Origin: CAYYFV01 sp964451705
GTDB lineage: Bacteria; Patescibacteriota; Gracilibacteria; UBA1369; GCA-2718715
Direction of reading: 5' to 3'
Assembly: GCA_964451705.1 (NCBI GenBank)
Contig: CAYVIV010000001.1
Location: 1-64,000 of the forward strand
Length of the DNA: 64,000 nucleotides
The notes beneath the pieces were generated by a model that worked only from the letters and a program-made list of their open reading frames with translations, did no database searches and was not told the origin of the DNA. The position numbers and the translations under genes are program-made. Positions 1-9,928 of the stretch are shown piece after piece (the first letter of the stretch is position 1; each line of letters begins with the position of its first letter).

Positions 1-3000
1 TGATATTGATAGCATTGGCACTGTTGAAGGTGTTATCAAGGATGTTTGTACCATTGACAGCAGCAGCAGTTGATATCAGTGCATAGTTTGCAGCATGATC
101 GTAGTTGAAAATGTTGTTGTTAACTTTTGCAAAATTACCAGTGATTGTAACTTGATTTGATAGAGTACAATTATGAAGTTCAAGTGGATTGGCTTGGTTT
201 GTACCATTAGCTGATATTGTGATTGTACCTGAGAAAATTTCTGCTTGATTGTCACATGTAACTTTTAGGTTGTTAACATTCAAGTCATGGTTTCCAGAGA
301 CGTTTCTTTTAACATTTATTTGTGTAGCATTGTTTTCTAATAGAGCTTTGTCAAAATATGTGTGATATACCGTTGCTGGAGCAGAAGTTGTGACTTTTAA
401 TCTATAGTCAATAACTGCATCGTCTAGTTCGTTCGTTGTGTGAAAAGGTGAGTATTGAACTGTACCTTCCACTTTGTCACCACTACCTGTTGCAGTGTCG
501 TCGTCATGAATTGGACCATCTGCGGCATCGAAGAAGTTTTTGGGTGCAGTTAGTGTATCTGCATTATCATTGTTATCAATTGCTACTTCGTCAGCTCCTG
601 ATCCATTAAAGATATTTTTGGTAACTGTAATTTTATCAGCATTATCGGCTACTTGGACACCTATATCTGTTCCATTCATATTGAATGTAGAGTTTTGGAT
701 TGATCCTGTATCACTTGTTGTGATAAGAACACCAATTGCAGCAGTGTTTGCAGAACTAAGGGTTGCAATTGTAGGGTTGGCACTTGCGTGGTTTATTTTG
801 ATACCCGCAGTAGAGGAGTTAGCAATACTATCACCACTTGACCCAAATGTAACATCTGCAGTTACATTGATAGCCAGTGGATTTGTGTCATAGACATTGT
901 TGTTTGAGTTCAGAGTACTTGTTGTATCTACTAGAAGACCTGCAGTCGTATTACCTGCACCAGAAACACCTATATGGTTATTATTGACATCAATAGTTGT
1001 GTTCACTGATGCTTGGATCGCTGTATCCAGTGACTTTAGAATGTTTTTCTGATCATAGTCACCACTAACACCAATGTCGTGGTTTGTACCTCCAGTTAAT
1101 TTAATACCTATACCTGTACCATTCGAAATGATATCTGATTTGGTAATTGTTGCTGTACCAGAGTCTATTATGATACCTTCTGTTACGATGTCGTCTGTAG
1201 TAGTACTCATGTCGTTATCAATCAGAGTGATTGCTCCGCTAAATTGATCACCTAGGACAATACCGCTATAAGCTTCACCTTCGACATTTGCTCTAAAATC
1301 ATTATTTTCTGCTCTTAATGTTGTCAGACTTGCAGCTGCTCCTGTGGATTCGATACCATGATCGTTATTTACAAGAATAAATGTGTTGGCGTCGGCATTT
1401 GTACCAATGATTGCGCCGCTGCCTCCGACAATTATTGTAGCTTTGAAAGTTGAGCCTTTTAGTGTAGCTGTGGCTGCGTTGATGTTTGTGACTCCATTAA
1501 TTATACTAGAAGCTTGTATAAAGTTGCCTGTACCGTCTAGAGTGACACTTCCTGTAACTGTTGTTCCAGAGATACCACTGTTGGCACCTGTGATTTGTAA
1601 ATTGTCTGTGATGTTACAGCCTGTAATAGTAGACCGGTCACCGCTTAAGACTACTGTGTCATCAGCAAGATCGAGAATTGTTTGGTTATTACTACAAACA
1701 TAATTTGTATCGTCTGCAGTAAAGTCTATGTTATTTAGTAAAGTGAATGTTCTTTGGATATCGACTCTACTTAGATCTACTACTGCCTGAGCAGTATTTA
1801 GATATGTATGATATGTGATTGCATTTGAACTATCTGTAGATTTTAGTCTGAAGTCTTTATTTTCTGCAGCTAAATCTACATTTGTGTAGTATTGTGAATA
1901 TTGAATTTTACCATCAATTTGGACACCACTACCTGTTGTTATTTCTTCGCCGACGTGTCTTGGACCAGTTGCGTGATTAAACCAGTTAAGTGCGGCTGTA
2001 ACTGTAGTGTTGGAATCATTATCAATTGCTAATTCAGTGTCTGCATCGCCTGTATCATCGATAAATTTAGTCGTTGCAATGTTGACACTACTAGCTGTAC
2101 CAGTTGTGTCTACAAAGACACCTTTGTCACCGGCATTTAAGTTGAATGTAGATCCATCAATTGCAACAGTTGCATTTAGTGTAAGTTTGACACCAATAGC
2201 ATTGGAGTTATTTGATGTAAGACTGTCAATGTCAGCTGTAGCAGCGGCATTGTTTAAGTCAATTGCGGCTGTAGTTGCTTCAGAAATAGTATCTCCGTTT
2301 GAAGTTAAATCAACATCACCATCGATATCAATTCCAATTGGAGTAGCTCTAAAGGTATTGCCTTTACTAGTTAGGGCATTTGTATTGGCATTTGTTGTAG
2401 ATAAGATACCTACTGAATTGCCGTTGCCTGCAGTACCAATGTCATTTGAATAAACTTTTAGGTGTAAATTGGCATCGTGTTTGATAGCTGTTGCAAGAAG
2501 TTTGAATACGTTCTTGACTGATGTGTTGCCATCGGCACCAATAACATGGTCCCCACCACCGGTTAGGTGGATACCAATACCGGCAGGACCAGCAGAGGTA
2601 ATGTCTGATTTGGTAATGGTTGCAGTACCAGAGGCTAACTTAATACCTACCGTTATAGGTGTCGCCATGTCGTTGTCAGTTAGTGTGATGGCATTTGTGT
2701 TAAAATCATCCCCAAGGTCGATACCTGTATAGGCAGCTGCGTCGGAAGAGGCGAAATCGTTATAGCTAATATTAAGACCAGTAATGTTATCAGTATTGCC
2801 ACTATCACTTGTAATACCGATGTCACCACCAGCAAGGTTAAATGTATTTCTATNNNNNNNNNNNNNNNNNNNNNNNNNNNNNNNNNNNNNNNNNNNNNNN
2901 NNNNNNNNNNNNNNNNNNNNNNNNNNNNNNNNNNNNNNNNNNNNNNNNNNNNNCAAGTATTATCTGTACACCAGTTACCATAGTTAATAAGAGTATGATC

Positions 3001-5220
3001 ATTTACAGTTGGTTCGGCGTCTGAACCCCACCAGTTTTTTTCGGCAGTTAGTATTGCCCCATCACTATTAGTAATAGCATTGGTGTTGCTTGAGATTTTA
3101 TTAAATGCCACAGTCACCGTAGAGGCGTCTACTGTTGCATTTTCTATAGTGACACCAGATGCAAGATCAGTAAGTGTATTGGGGTTTCCTGTCGTACCAA
3201 TTACATGGTTAGCACCACCATTTACGTTAATACCAATACCAGCAGCACCTGTAGAATCAATTTCTGAGTTTGTAATTGTTGCCAGACCAGATGCAACTCT
3301 AATACCAATAGTAATAACATCATCTTGACCTGTACTCATATCATTGTTATTGAGAGTTATGGCTCCACTAAACTGATCCCCAAGGTCAATACCTGTATAG
3401 CTGTGTCCTTCGGTAGTAGTTTTATAGGTGTTATTTTCAATATTTGTGATTACATATGCATCACTTCCACCAGTAGAGCTAATGGCTGTGTCGTTATTGC
3501 CTAGCTCAAAAGCATTGTTGCTAATCGTTGCTCCTGTTGATGAAATAATTACAGTTGATTTGACTGTAGACGCGGTTACTGTTGCAGCTCCGGTGAGAGT
3601 TAAGTCTGCACTTACAGTACAGGTACTTAGTGTTGCAGCCTGACTTATTGTGAAGGCGACACTAATTTCTCTGGCTGTGGAATCACAAGCTACTGTAGCT
3701 GCGACATCGATATCTTCTTGGTCGTTTGTATTTGAGATATTTCTTTTGAGTTCAATACTAGCAAGATTACTTACATTTAAGGCGGTTGAAAGATATGTAT
3801 GATATGTAATGTTTGGAGTACCTGCTGTATCTGTGGCTTTAATTCTATAATCTTTGTTTCCAGCGCCTAAATCTACATTTGTGTAGAAGGGCGAGTACTG
3901 TACTAGTCCGTTTACTTTGACATTATCACCTGTAGCTGCATCGTCATCATGAATAGGCCCTGTTGCACTGTCAAACCAGTTGTTGGCAGCAGAGACTGTG
4001 TTAGAGGCATCGTTGTTGTCAATTGCTATTTCGTCTTTGGTTCCATCACCATCGTCTAGAAATTTGTTACTTGTTAGTGTGAGAGCATTAGCTACTGCTG
4101 CAATTACAATACCAGAAGAGTCATCGTCTAAGTTAAATGTAGAACCGTCTACGGCTGTACTTGTATGAGTTGCAATATTAATACCTTTAGTATTTGTAGC
4201 TGCAGAAGTTAGATTGTCAATATCACTTGTAACTGCGGCGTTAATATTAATACCAGTAGTTGCGATAGAAATAGTATCTGTATGAGAACTAAAAGCACCG
4301 GTATTAGTAATGCTAATACCAGTTGTAGCTGTGGCTATGTTATTTGAGTGTAGATCAACTGCTGCAGTAGTATTATGTAGGATACCAGTTGTACAGTTGT
4401 CTATATCTGAGGCTTCGATGTCTGCTTCGGCTGTAATAGAAATACCTGTGTTAAATGTGTTAACTGTATTACCTTCGTCATGACCAGTGGTGTCTCCTAA
4501 GACATGCGCTGCAGAACCCCCTGTAATTGCGATACCTGTATGAGCTTGTCCAGCACCTGTACCTTTCGCTAACCCTGATGTAATTGAATTTAATTTAAGA
4601 ACAGAGCTACCCCCGCTAAGTTCTATACCTTTTGTTATGTTTCCTGTGAATGTATTGCTGGTAATTACGGCCCCCGTACCAGCAGAAGTTATACCTTTGT
4701 AATGACTAGCTCCATCACCTGCAGTAAATGTGTTACTTGAGATTGTTGTTGAGTTAGCAGCATTGTCAATTGCCCATTCGTCGTCATGACCTTTAATGTT
4801 GTTGCTGGTAATTGTAGCGCTATCGCCTGTAACATGAATTGGAACCACTTCGGCAGTAGTATCAATTGTACAGTTTTTTAACTGTGCACTAGCTGCTAGT
4901 GCAATACCGTTAGCTGTGGATGTTTTAATAATACCCGTTGCTTTATTTTGACAGTCTAGAATTCTGTTCGTAGGTATGCTAAGTGTATTTGTAAGAACGT
5001 AGGTACCTGCACTTAGGAATACAGAGTCTCCATTTGCGTTTGTATTACTAAATGCTGTGGTAATGTCGCCCTGGTCTTCTTCACACACTCCACCGTCGTC
5101 AGTACAACTAACCGTTTGGTTGGCGGCACCTGCTTGTGGCAGGGGAATGTAAAGGCTCGAGAGAGCCAAGGTTAGCATCAACAGGAATGATGCAATTTTA
5201 TTTGTACGTAGGGGGTTCAT
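1..5220 (-). CDS. giant secreted right-handed beta-helix repeat protein (3' end outside window)
   Basis: Starts at ATG 5218-5220 with a signal peptide: basic MNPLRTNK, a hydrophobic core and an Ala-X-Ala-type site near residue 32. The mature part is Asn/Thr/Ser/Ile-rich with short repeating turns, as in parallel beta-helix (pectate-lyase/NosD-like) surface proteins. An NW(W/F)xxxxGP motif recurs near 3990-3955, 3042-3009, 1993-1953 and 540-500, mostly followed by a QYSPF-type segment; a YTGIDLGDQF-type segment recurs near 3390, 2725 and 1268. After the N run the reading frame changes: read RNTFNLAGGDIG onward and it stays open to base 1, so 100 N is not the true gap size. At least ~1,700 residues. 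No catalytic residues recognised; adhesin or surface-fibre role is inference. Opposite-strand frames here are shadows. Confidence 0.85.
500..3990 (-). repeat. large tandem protein-coding repeats, period about 1.44 kb
   Basis: Equivalent blocks can be lined up by translating the minus strand. The NWF...GP then QYSPF landmark falls near 1975 and 530, about 1,440 bases apart. The YTGI-LGDQFSGAITL landmark falls near 2725 and 1268, about 1,457 apart. The order inside a unit is DGSTFN(L/M), DExAIDN, NWFxxAxGP, QYSPFYTN, YHTYL, YTGIxLGD, NDMST, ASGTATIT, GIGIxLTGG, HVIG. Copies have diverged at the DNA level but are clearly homologous. The copy nearest the N-terminus is interrupted by the N run. 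Confidence 0.8.
2854..2953. other. assembly gap of 100 N inside the beta-helix gene
   Basis: Exactly 100 N, the conventional placeholder for a gap of unknown size. The coding frame on the two sides does not match across 100 bases, and the flanks belong to different repeat units, so sequence is missing here and its length is unknown. Confidence 0.97.
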
Positions 5221-5254
5221 ACGTAATTTGGGTTAATTTTAATATGAATATCAT

Positions 5255-5260
5255 ATTATA
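5255..5260 (-). promoter_or_regulatory. candidate -10 box for the beta-helix gene
   Basis: On the minus strand these bases read TATAAT, about 35 bases before the ATG at 5220. The best -35 (TTAACA, 5281-5286) is 20 bases away, longer than ideal, so only the -10 is convincing. Confidence 0.35.
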
Positions 5261-5312
5261 ATAACACTTTTTTGACCTTTTGTTAACTTACTTGCATAGA
5301 AAACGCCTTGAC

Positions 5313-5336
5313 AAAACTAATTGCAAAACTAATTGC
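5313..5336. repeat. 12-bp perfect tandem direct repeat in divergent promoter region
   Basis: AAAACTAATTGC occurs twice back to back (5313-5324 and 5325-5336) just after a TTGACA at 5308-5313, between two divergently transcribed genes. It could be a regulator site or a chance duplication. The remaining 5221-5401 intergenic sequence is A/T-rich with no further structure seen. Confidence 0.4.
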
Positions 5337-5401
5337 AGCTTAGACTTGAAATTAGCTTTAAAACTTGTCACAATTGCTATGTTAAATTAATCAATCTAAT
5401 A

Positions 5402-5770
5402 ATGAATGCAGCAAACCCAAAGGGAGCTAGCCCAGCTGGCAATAATCCACAGGGAGCTAATCCCCAAGATCAAAATATTAAGGTGGTTTTTCAAGATGAG
5501 GTTTCTAAGGTGGGAGCTTATGCAAATGCAGTTAGTGTGCATATTAATGCAAACGAGGTAGTTTTGGATTTTGGATACTCTGTACCAAATACTAAAGACC
5601 CGCACGAAATTATGATTACTTCACGTGTGAATATGAATCATAGATCTGCAGAACAATTTTTGTCTGTATTGCAAAATTCACTTTTGGACTTTAGAAATAA
5701 GCTCAAAGAGGCTCAAGCCCAAATGCAGGCTCAGCAAGCGAACGGTGACGCAGACGCAAAAGCAGCTTAA
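5402..5770 (+). CDS. DUF3467 family protein
   Basis: A 122-residue protein. I take ATG 5402 rather than the upstream TTG at 5333, because the extra 23 residues are not family-like. After an Ala/Asn/Gly-rich N-terminus the core follows the DUF3467 pattern: VGAYANAVSVHINANEVVLDFG near residues 37-57, an ITSRVNM strand, then an AEQFLSVLQNSLLDF helix and a Gln/Ala-rich tail. The molecular function of the family is not established to my knowledge. It ends 11 bases before glyQS and is probably co-transcribed with it. Confidence 0.75.
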   Translation: MNAANPKGASPAGNNPQGANPQDQNIKVVFQDEVSKVGAYANAVSVHINANEVVLDFGYSVPNTKDPHEIMITSRVNMNHRSAEQFLSVLQNSLLDFRNKLKEAQAQMQAQQANGDADAKAA

Positions 5771-5781
5771 TTATTTTAAAT

Positions 5782-7158
5782 ATGCAAGATTTATTTTCTA
5801 AAGTTGTAGCTTTAGCCAAACGTCGTGGTTTTATTTTTCCTAGCTGTGAGATTTATGGCGGTATGGCCAACACATACGACTATGGTCACTATGGTACCTT
5901 GTTAAAGGAGAATATAAAACAATTGTGGTTTAAGCGATTTTTTGAAACTCGACAAGATATGTATAGAATAGAGAGTTCTATTATTTTGAATTCTAAGGTT
6001 TGGGAGGCTTCGGGTCATATTGAGACTTTTGCGGATGTGATGGTAGAGGATTTAGAAAATCACAAGCGTTATAGAGCGGATCACCTTATAGAAGAACATT
6101 TTTCTAAACTTGGGCAAGAAGTTGTGGTAGATGGTAAGTCTGCTGCTGAATTACAAGAAATTATAGAAAAAGAGGGGATTGTCTCCCCAGATGGTAATAA
6201 GTTGTCCGAGGCTAAAAAGTTTAATTTACTTTTCGAAACAGAAATTGGCATTATTGAGGGGGCAGGTAATCGAGCATTTTTAAGAGGGGAGATTGCCCAG
6301 GGTCTATTTTTGAATTTTAAAAATATTTTAGACTCTATGAGTCCTAAATTACCTTTTGGGATTGGCCAAGTAGGCAAGGCTTTTCGTAATGAAATCACCA
6401 AGGGTCAGTTTACTTTTCGTACGCTTGAGTTTGATTTAATGGAATTTGAATATTTTTTCGATCCATCTAAAGATGATTGGCAGAAATTGTTTGAGTATTG
6501 GAAGAGTCAAATTTTTGAATACGCTTTAAGTTGTGGTATCAACCCTGATAACTTGCGATGGCGCAAACACGAGGAATTTGAGCTTTCGCATTATTCTAAA
6601 GGCACTGAAGATTTAGAATATAAATTCCCTTGGGGTTACAAGGAAATGTTTGCCTGTGCTTATAGAACAGATTTTGATTTGTTTAATCATCAAGAAAAAT
6701 CTGGACAGAAGTTAAACTATACCTATCCAGATGGTCAAAAATTGATACCACATGTAATTGAGCCAACTTTTGGATTGTCCCGATTTATGACTATTTTGCT
6801 TATGGATACATATAAGCAAGATACTCAGGCCGATGAGTCTCGAGAGTATTTGGCTTTAAGCCCGGCAATTGCCCCGGTTAAAGTTGCTGTTTTTCCTTTA
6901 GTTAAAAAAGAGCCATTGCAAAAGTTAGCAAAAGAAATTTTGCTAGAGTTTTCTGGTCAATTTAATGTGGAATACTCAGAGACTGGCTCTATTGGTAAGC
7001 GTTACCGTAAACAAGATGAGATTGGGACACCTTACTGTATAACAGTTGATTTTGACTCCTTGGATGATGGAGCTGTTACTATTCGAGATAGAGATACTTT
7101 AGAGCAAAAGCGAATTGCTGTTGACAAACTAGCTGAATTTTTTACTGATAAGTTCTAA
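5782..7158 (+). CDS. glyQS: glycyl-tRNA synthetase, dimeric (alpha2) type
   Basis: Charges tRNA-Gly with glycine using ATP in the cytoplasm. At 458 residues it has the usual length of the single-chain class II enzyme found in many bacteria, archaea and eukaryotes. Visible signatures are FPSCEIYGGMANTYDYGHYG near the N-terminus, FRNEITKGQFTFRTLEFDLMEFEYF (motif 2 region), the motif 3 region around HVIEPTFGLSRFMTILL, and a C-terminal anticodon-binding domain starting near APVKVAVFPLVKK. No SD precedes ATG 5782 (TTTAAATATG). Confidence 0.95.
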   Translation: MQDLFSKVVALAKRRGFIFPSCEIYGGMANTYDYGHYGTLLKENIKQLWFKRFFETRQDMYRIESSIILNSKVWEASGHIETFADVMVEDLENHKRYRADHLIEEHFSKLGQEVVVDGKSAAELQEIIEKEGIVSPDGNKLSEAKKFNLLFETEIGIIEGAGNRAFLRGEIAQGLFLNFKNILDSMSPKLPFGIGQVGKAFRNEITKGQFTFRTLEFDLMEFEYFFDPSKDDWQKLFEYWKSQIFEYALSCGINPDNLRWRKHEEFELSHYSKGTEDLEYKFPWGYKEMFACAYRTDFDLFNHQEKSGQKLNYTYPDGQKLIPHVIEPTFGLSRFMTILLMDTYKQDTQADESREYLALSPAIAPVKVAVFPLVKKEPLQKLAKEILLEFSGQFNVEYSETGSIGKRYRKQDEIGTPYCITVDFDSLDDGAVTIRDRDTLEQKRIAVDKLAEFFTDKF

Positions 7159-7164
7159 ATTTTA

Positions 7165-7191
7165 TTGTTTTTTGCTTGAGGGTGTTAAAAT
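7165..7191 (+). promoter_or_regulatory. candidate extended -10 promoter for the VirD4-like ATPase
   Basis: TTGTTT (7165-7170) lies 15 bases before TAAAAT (7186-7191). The -10 carries the upstream TGT of an extended -10 element (7183-7185). The start codon is only ~20 bases downstream, giving a very short leader. Confidence 0.35.
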
Positions 7192-7212
7192 ACTTAAGAT
7201 TTAAATGCCCTC

Positions 7213-9783
7213 ATGTTTTATTTAAAGATAGCTTTAGTTGTATTTCTGTTTATAGTTTTTATATTCCTTTTTCAGAGAGGTATTAGGCAGTTTTTACATT
7301 TTTTTATGGCAGCCCGCAAGAAAAAGGATGTCGTTTATTTTACAGTTTTAATTCCACGAGAAGATACACAGAAAGACAAAGAAAAACGTGTAGAAAAGGA
7401 CTTTAAGGAAAAAATAGGAATAATGAGTCAGCTTTACAGGTCTTTGCACGAAATTCGTGAATTGGATTTGGGTAACAAAGTTAAAGTTTGGCTTTATAAT
7501 TTGCCAATTATGAACTTTGATATTGTTTGTAATAAATCTTTAATTGAATTTAGAGTTTCGACTTTTTCGGAATATAAAGATTTGTTAGAAAAACAAATTA
7601 CCACTTATTACCCAAATGCATCTATAGATGTCTATAAGCCTGAACCGATTAAAAGAAAGGGTTATTTTACCCGATGCTACTTTGCTTACTTGCAGAATAT
7701 TAACTGGTACCCAGTTAAAATGTATAAGAATATCGAAAATGACCCTTTAAATACCCTAACAAACGTTTTCTCGAAGATGAAAGATGATGAATTTGCAATG
7801 GTTTCTTTGTCTATTCGTCCTATGCACTCTAAATGGCGTAAAAAAGCAGACGTCTTTGGTACTCAATTGTTTAAAGGTAAAACGCCTAGTTCAAGCAAGA
7901 TTCGCCTGCCAAAATTTTTAGGATTTTTTGGCGATATGTTTGGGGCAATCTTTTTTGGCTATGAAGGTTCAGATTTGCAAGACGATAACACAGCTGCACC
8001 AGGCACTTCGAGCGGCGATTCTTATGTGCGTATGTTGCAATCTAATGAAGAAACAGCAAAAAATGTAGGTATCAAATCGACCCAATTAGGGTTTGAAACT
8101 GTTATACGTTTGTACGCAACTACTAAAACTAAAGACCGGACTATAGAGGTCTTAAATTCTGTTTTTGTGGCCTTTAATGTCTTTAAAGATGCTGCCTCAA
8201 ACTGGTTTGAGATGCGCAGACTGATTCCAATTGACTTTATTAATAACAAATTAATGGTTGGCAACTATTTTGGTCGTTATTTTAGTTTTGGAGAAAAGGT
8301 CTCTTTGTTGGTTCCCGATGAACTTGCAAACATTTTGCATTTTCCAGACTCTAATTATAATGCTTCTCCTAGTATTAAGTGGTTAAAGTACAAGGTTTTA
8401 CCAGCTCCAACAGATATGCCTAAAGAAGGCTTGTATTTAGGAGATAATGTTTTCCGAGGACAGCGTACAAAGGTGCATATGCTCGATAAAGATCGCAATA
8501 GGCACTTTTATATAATTGGTAAAACAGGAACTGGTAAGTCTAACTTTATTAGTACTATAGCCCGCCAAGATGCTAGAAATGGTAAAGGATTTTGTGTAGT
8601 AGATCCTCACGGTGATTTAGTTGATGATATTTTAACCTATATTCCTAAAAATAGAGCAAAAGATGTAGTAGTTTTTAACCCTTCCAATCTGGAGCGTCCA
8701 ATGGGTTTAAATATACTCGATGCTAAGACTCCACAAGAGATGGATATGGTATCGAGCCAAGCTACAGAAATTTTCATTAAATTATTTGGAGATGAAATTT
8801 TTGGTCCTCGAATTCAGCATTACTTTAGAAATGCGTGTTTAACACTTATGGAAGATCCAGACGAAGGAGCGACTCTCATAGATGTTCCGCGTATCTTTAC
8901 CGATGATGCCTTTATGCAATATAAAGTAGCTAAGTGCAAAAACCCGGTAGTAAGATCTTTCTGGGAGCATGAATATGCAAATACAGGGCAACGAGAGCGC
9001 CAAGAGATGATTCCTTACTTTAGTTCTAAATTTGGTCCATTTATTACCAATACAGTTATGAGAAACACCATAGGTCAGGTTAAATCTGCCTTTAATTTAA
9101 GGGAACTTATGGATGATGGTAAAATTTTACTAATTAACCTCTCTAAGGGTAAGATTGGGGATTTAAATACGCAATTACTTGGTTTGGTAATAGTCTCCAA
9201 AATTCAAATGGCAGCCATGAGCCGTGCAGATATACTAGAAAAAGACCGTAAGCCATTTTATTTATATGTGGATGAGTTTCAGAACTTTGCCACAGATTCG
9301 TTTGCGACAATTCTCTCGGAAGCTAGAAAGTATCAACTTTCTTTGATAATGGCTCACCAATATATTAATCAGCTCATTTCTACTAAATATGGTGTAACTA
9401 GTAGTGCCATTAAAGATGCTGTTTTTGGTAATGTAGGCACAATTATGAGCTTTAAAGTTGGTGCGGAAGATGCTAAGGTTTTATCCGAGGAATATGCGCC
9501 TGTGCTTACAGAGCAAGACGTTATAAACATGGCTAACTACAAAGCCTATTTAAAAATGAGTATTAATAATACACCATCTAGACCTTTTTCTTTGTCGTTA
9601 CCGTATGACACTAAAGGTCAAAGCAGAAAATTGGCTAAGTTGCTTACGCAGTACTCTAGCATGCGTTATGGGCGTAAACGCAAATTTGTTGAGGCCGAAG
9701 TTGGTCAAAGAATTGGTTTTGATTTTGGTCCATCAAAAAAGCCTAAGGACTCTGGAGGTTTGACTGACTTCAAAAAGCTCTAA
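7213..9783 (+). CDS. membrane-anchored VirD4/TraG-like ATPase (HerA/FtsK superfamily)
   Basis: 856 residues. One N-terminal membrane span (about 4-24) is followed by a ~400-residue cytoplasmic region without recognisable motifs, then a P-loop ATPase: Walker A IIGKTGTGKS (about 434-443), VVDPHGDLVDDI, and Walker B FYLYVDEFQNF (D687, E688) with the SEARKYQLSLIMAHQY sensor-like stretch typical of TraG/VirD4 coupling proteins. Such proteins pump DNA or protein at the inner membrane. No relaxase, VirB4 or pilin gene is nearby, so a DNA-uptake, segregation or stand-alone secretion role is as plausible as conjugation. The C-terminus is basic. Confidence 0.8.
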   Translation: MFYLKIALVVFLFIVFIFLFQRGIRQFLHFFMAARKKKDVVYFTVLIPREDTQKDKEKRVEKDFKEKIGIMSQLYRSLHEIRELDLGNKVKVWLYNLPIMNFDIVCNKSLIEFRVSTFSEYKDLLEKQITTYYPNASIDVYKPEPIKRKGYFTRCYFAYLQNINWYPVKMYKNIENDPLNTLTNVFSKMKDDEFAMVSLSIRPMHSKWRKKADVFGTQLFKGKTPSSSKIRLPKFLGFFGDMFGAIFFGYEGSDLQDDNTAAPGTSSGDSYVRMLQSNEETAKNVGIKSTQLGFETVIRLYATTKTKDRTIEVLNSVFVAFNVFKDAASNWFEMRRLIPIDFINNKLMVGNYFGRYFSFGEKVSLLVPDELANILHFPDSNYNASPSIKWLKYKVLPAPTDMPKEGLYLGDNVFRGQRTKVHMLDKDRNRHFYIIGKTGTGKSNFISTIARQDARNGKGFCVVDPHGDLVDDILTYIPKNRAKDVVVFNPSNLERPMGLNILDAKTPQEMDMVSSQATEIFIKLFGDEIFGPRIQHYFRNACLTLMEDPDEGATLIDVPRIFTDDAFMQYKVAKCKNPVVRSFWEHEYANTGQRERQEMIPYFSSKFGPFITNTVMRNTIGQVKSAFNLRELMDDGKILLINLSKGKIGDLNTQLLGLVIVSKIQMAAMSRADILEKDRKPFYLYVDEFQNFATDSFATILSEARKYQLSLIMAHQYINQLISTKYGVTSSAIKDAVFGNVGTIMSFKVGAEDAKVLSEEYAPVLTEQDVINMANYKAYLKMSINNTPSRPFSLSLPYDTKGQSRKLAKLLTQYSSMRYGRKRKFVEAEVGQRIGFDFGPSKKPKDSGGLTDFKKL

Positions 9784-9877
9784 ACTTTATAGCTGCATAG
9801 TGGGGACCTGCTAGAGTGCTTGTTTTAGCTTTACTTATGTTTTATGAATGCTGTACTTTTGATAATCTTGTAAGGCA

Positions 9878-9883
9878 TTGACA
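9878..9883 (+). promoter_or_regulatory. candidate -35 box for the methyltransferase gene
   Basis: Perfect TTGACA 45 bases before ATG 9929, but the -10 at normal spacing (TAAGGT, 9901-9906) is poor. The rest of the 9784-9928 intergenic stretch shows no structure. Confidence 0.3.
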
Positions 9884-9928
9884 ATTTTATGTATTTGAGC
9901 TAAGGTTTACCCAAATTTATGTGACTTT

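Noticed and set aside
540..4168. Several plus-strand open frames of 60-148 codons opposite the beta-helix gene
   Set aside because: They mirror the repeat-coding minus strand, are hydrophobic Val/Ala/Ser/Pro nonsense typical of antisense to Thr/Asn/Ile codons, and have no start context.
5333..5401. Longer DUF3467 protein from TTG 5333
   Set aside because: The extra 23 residues do not resemble the family and would overlap the presumed promoter region; ATG 5402 fits better.
7213..9783. Conjugative or integrative element
   Set aside because: Only one VirD4/TraG-like protein; no relaxase, VirB4, pilin or attachment site in the window.
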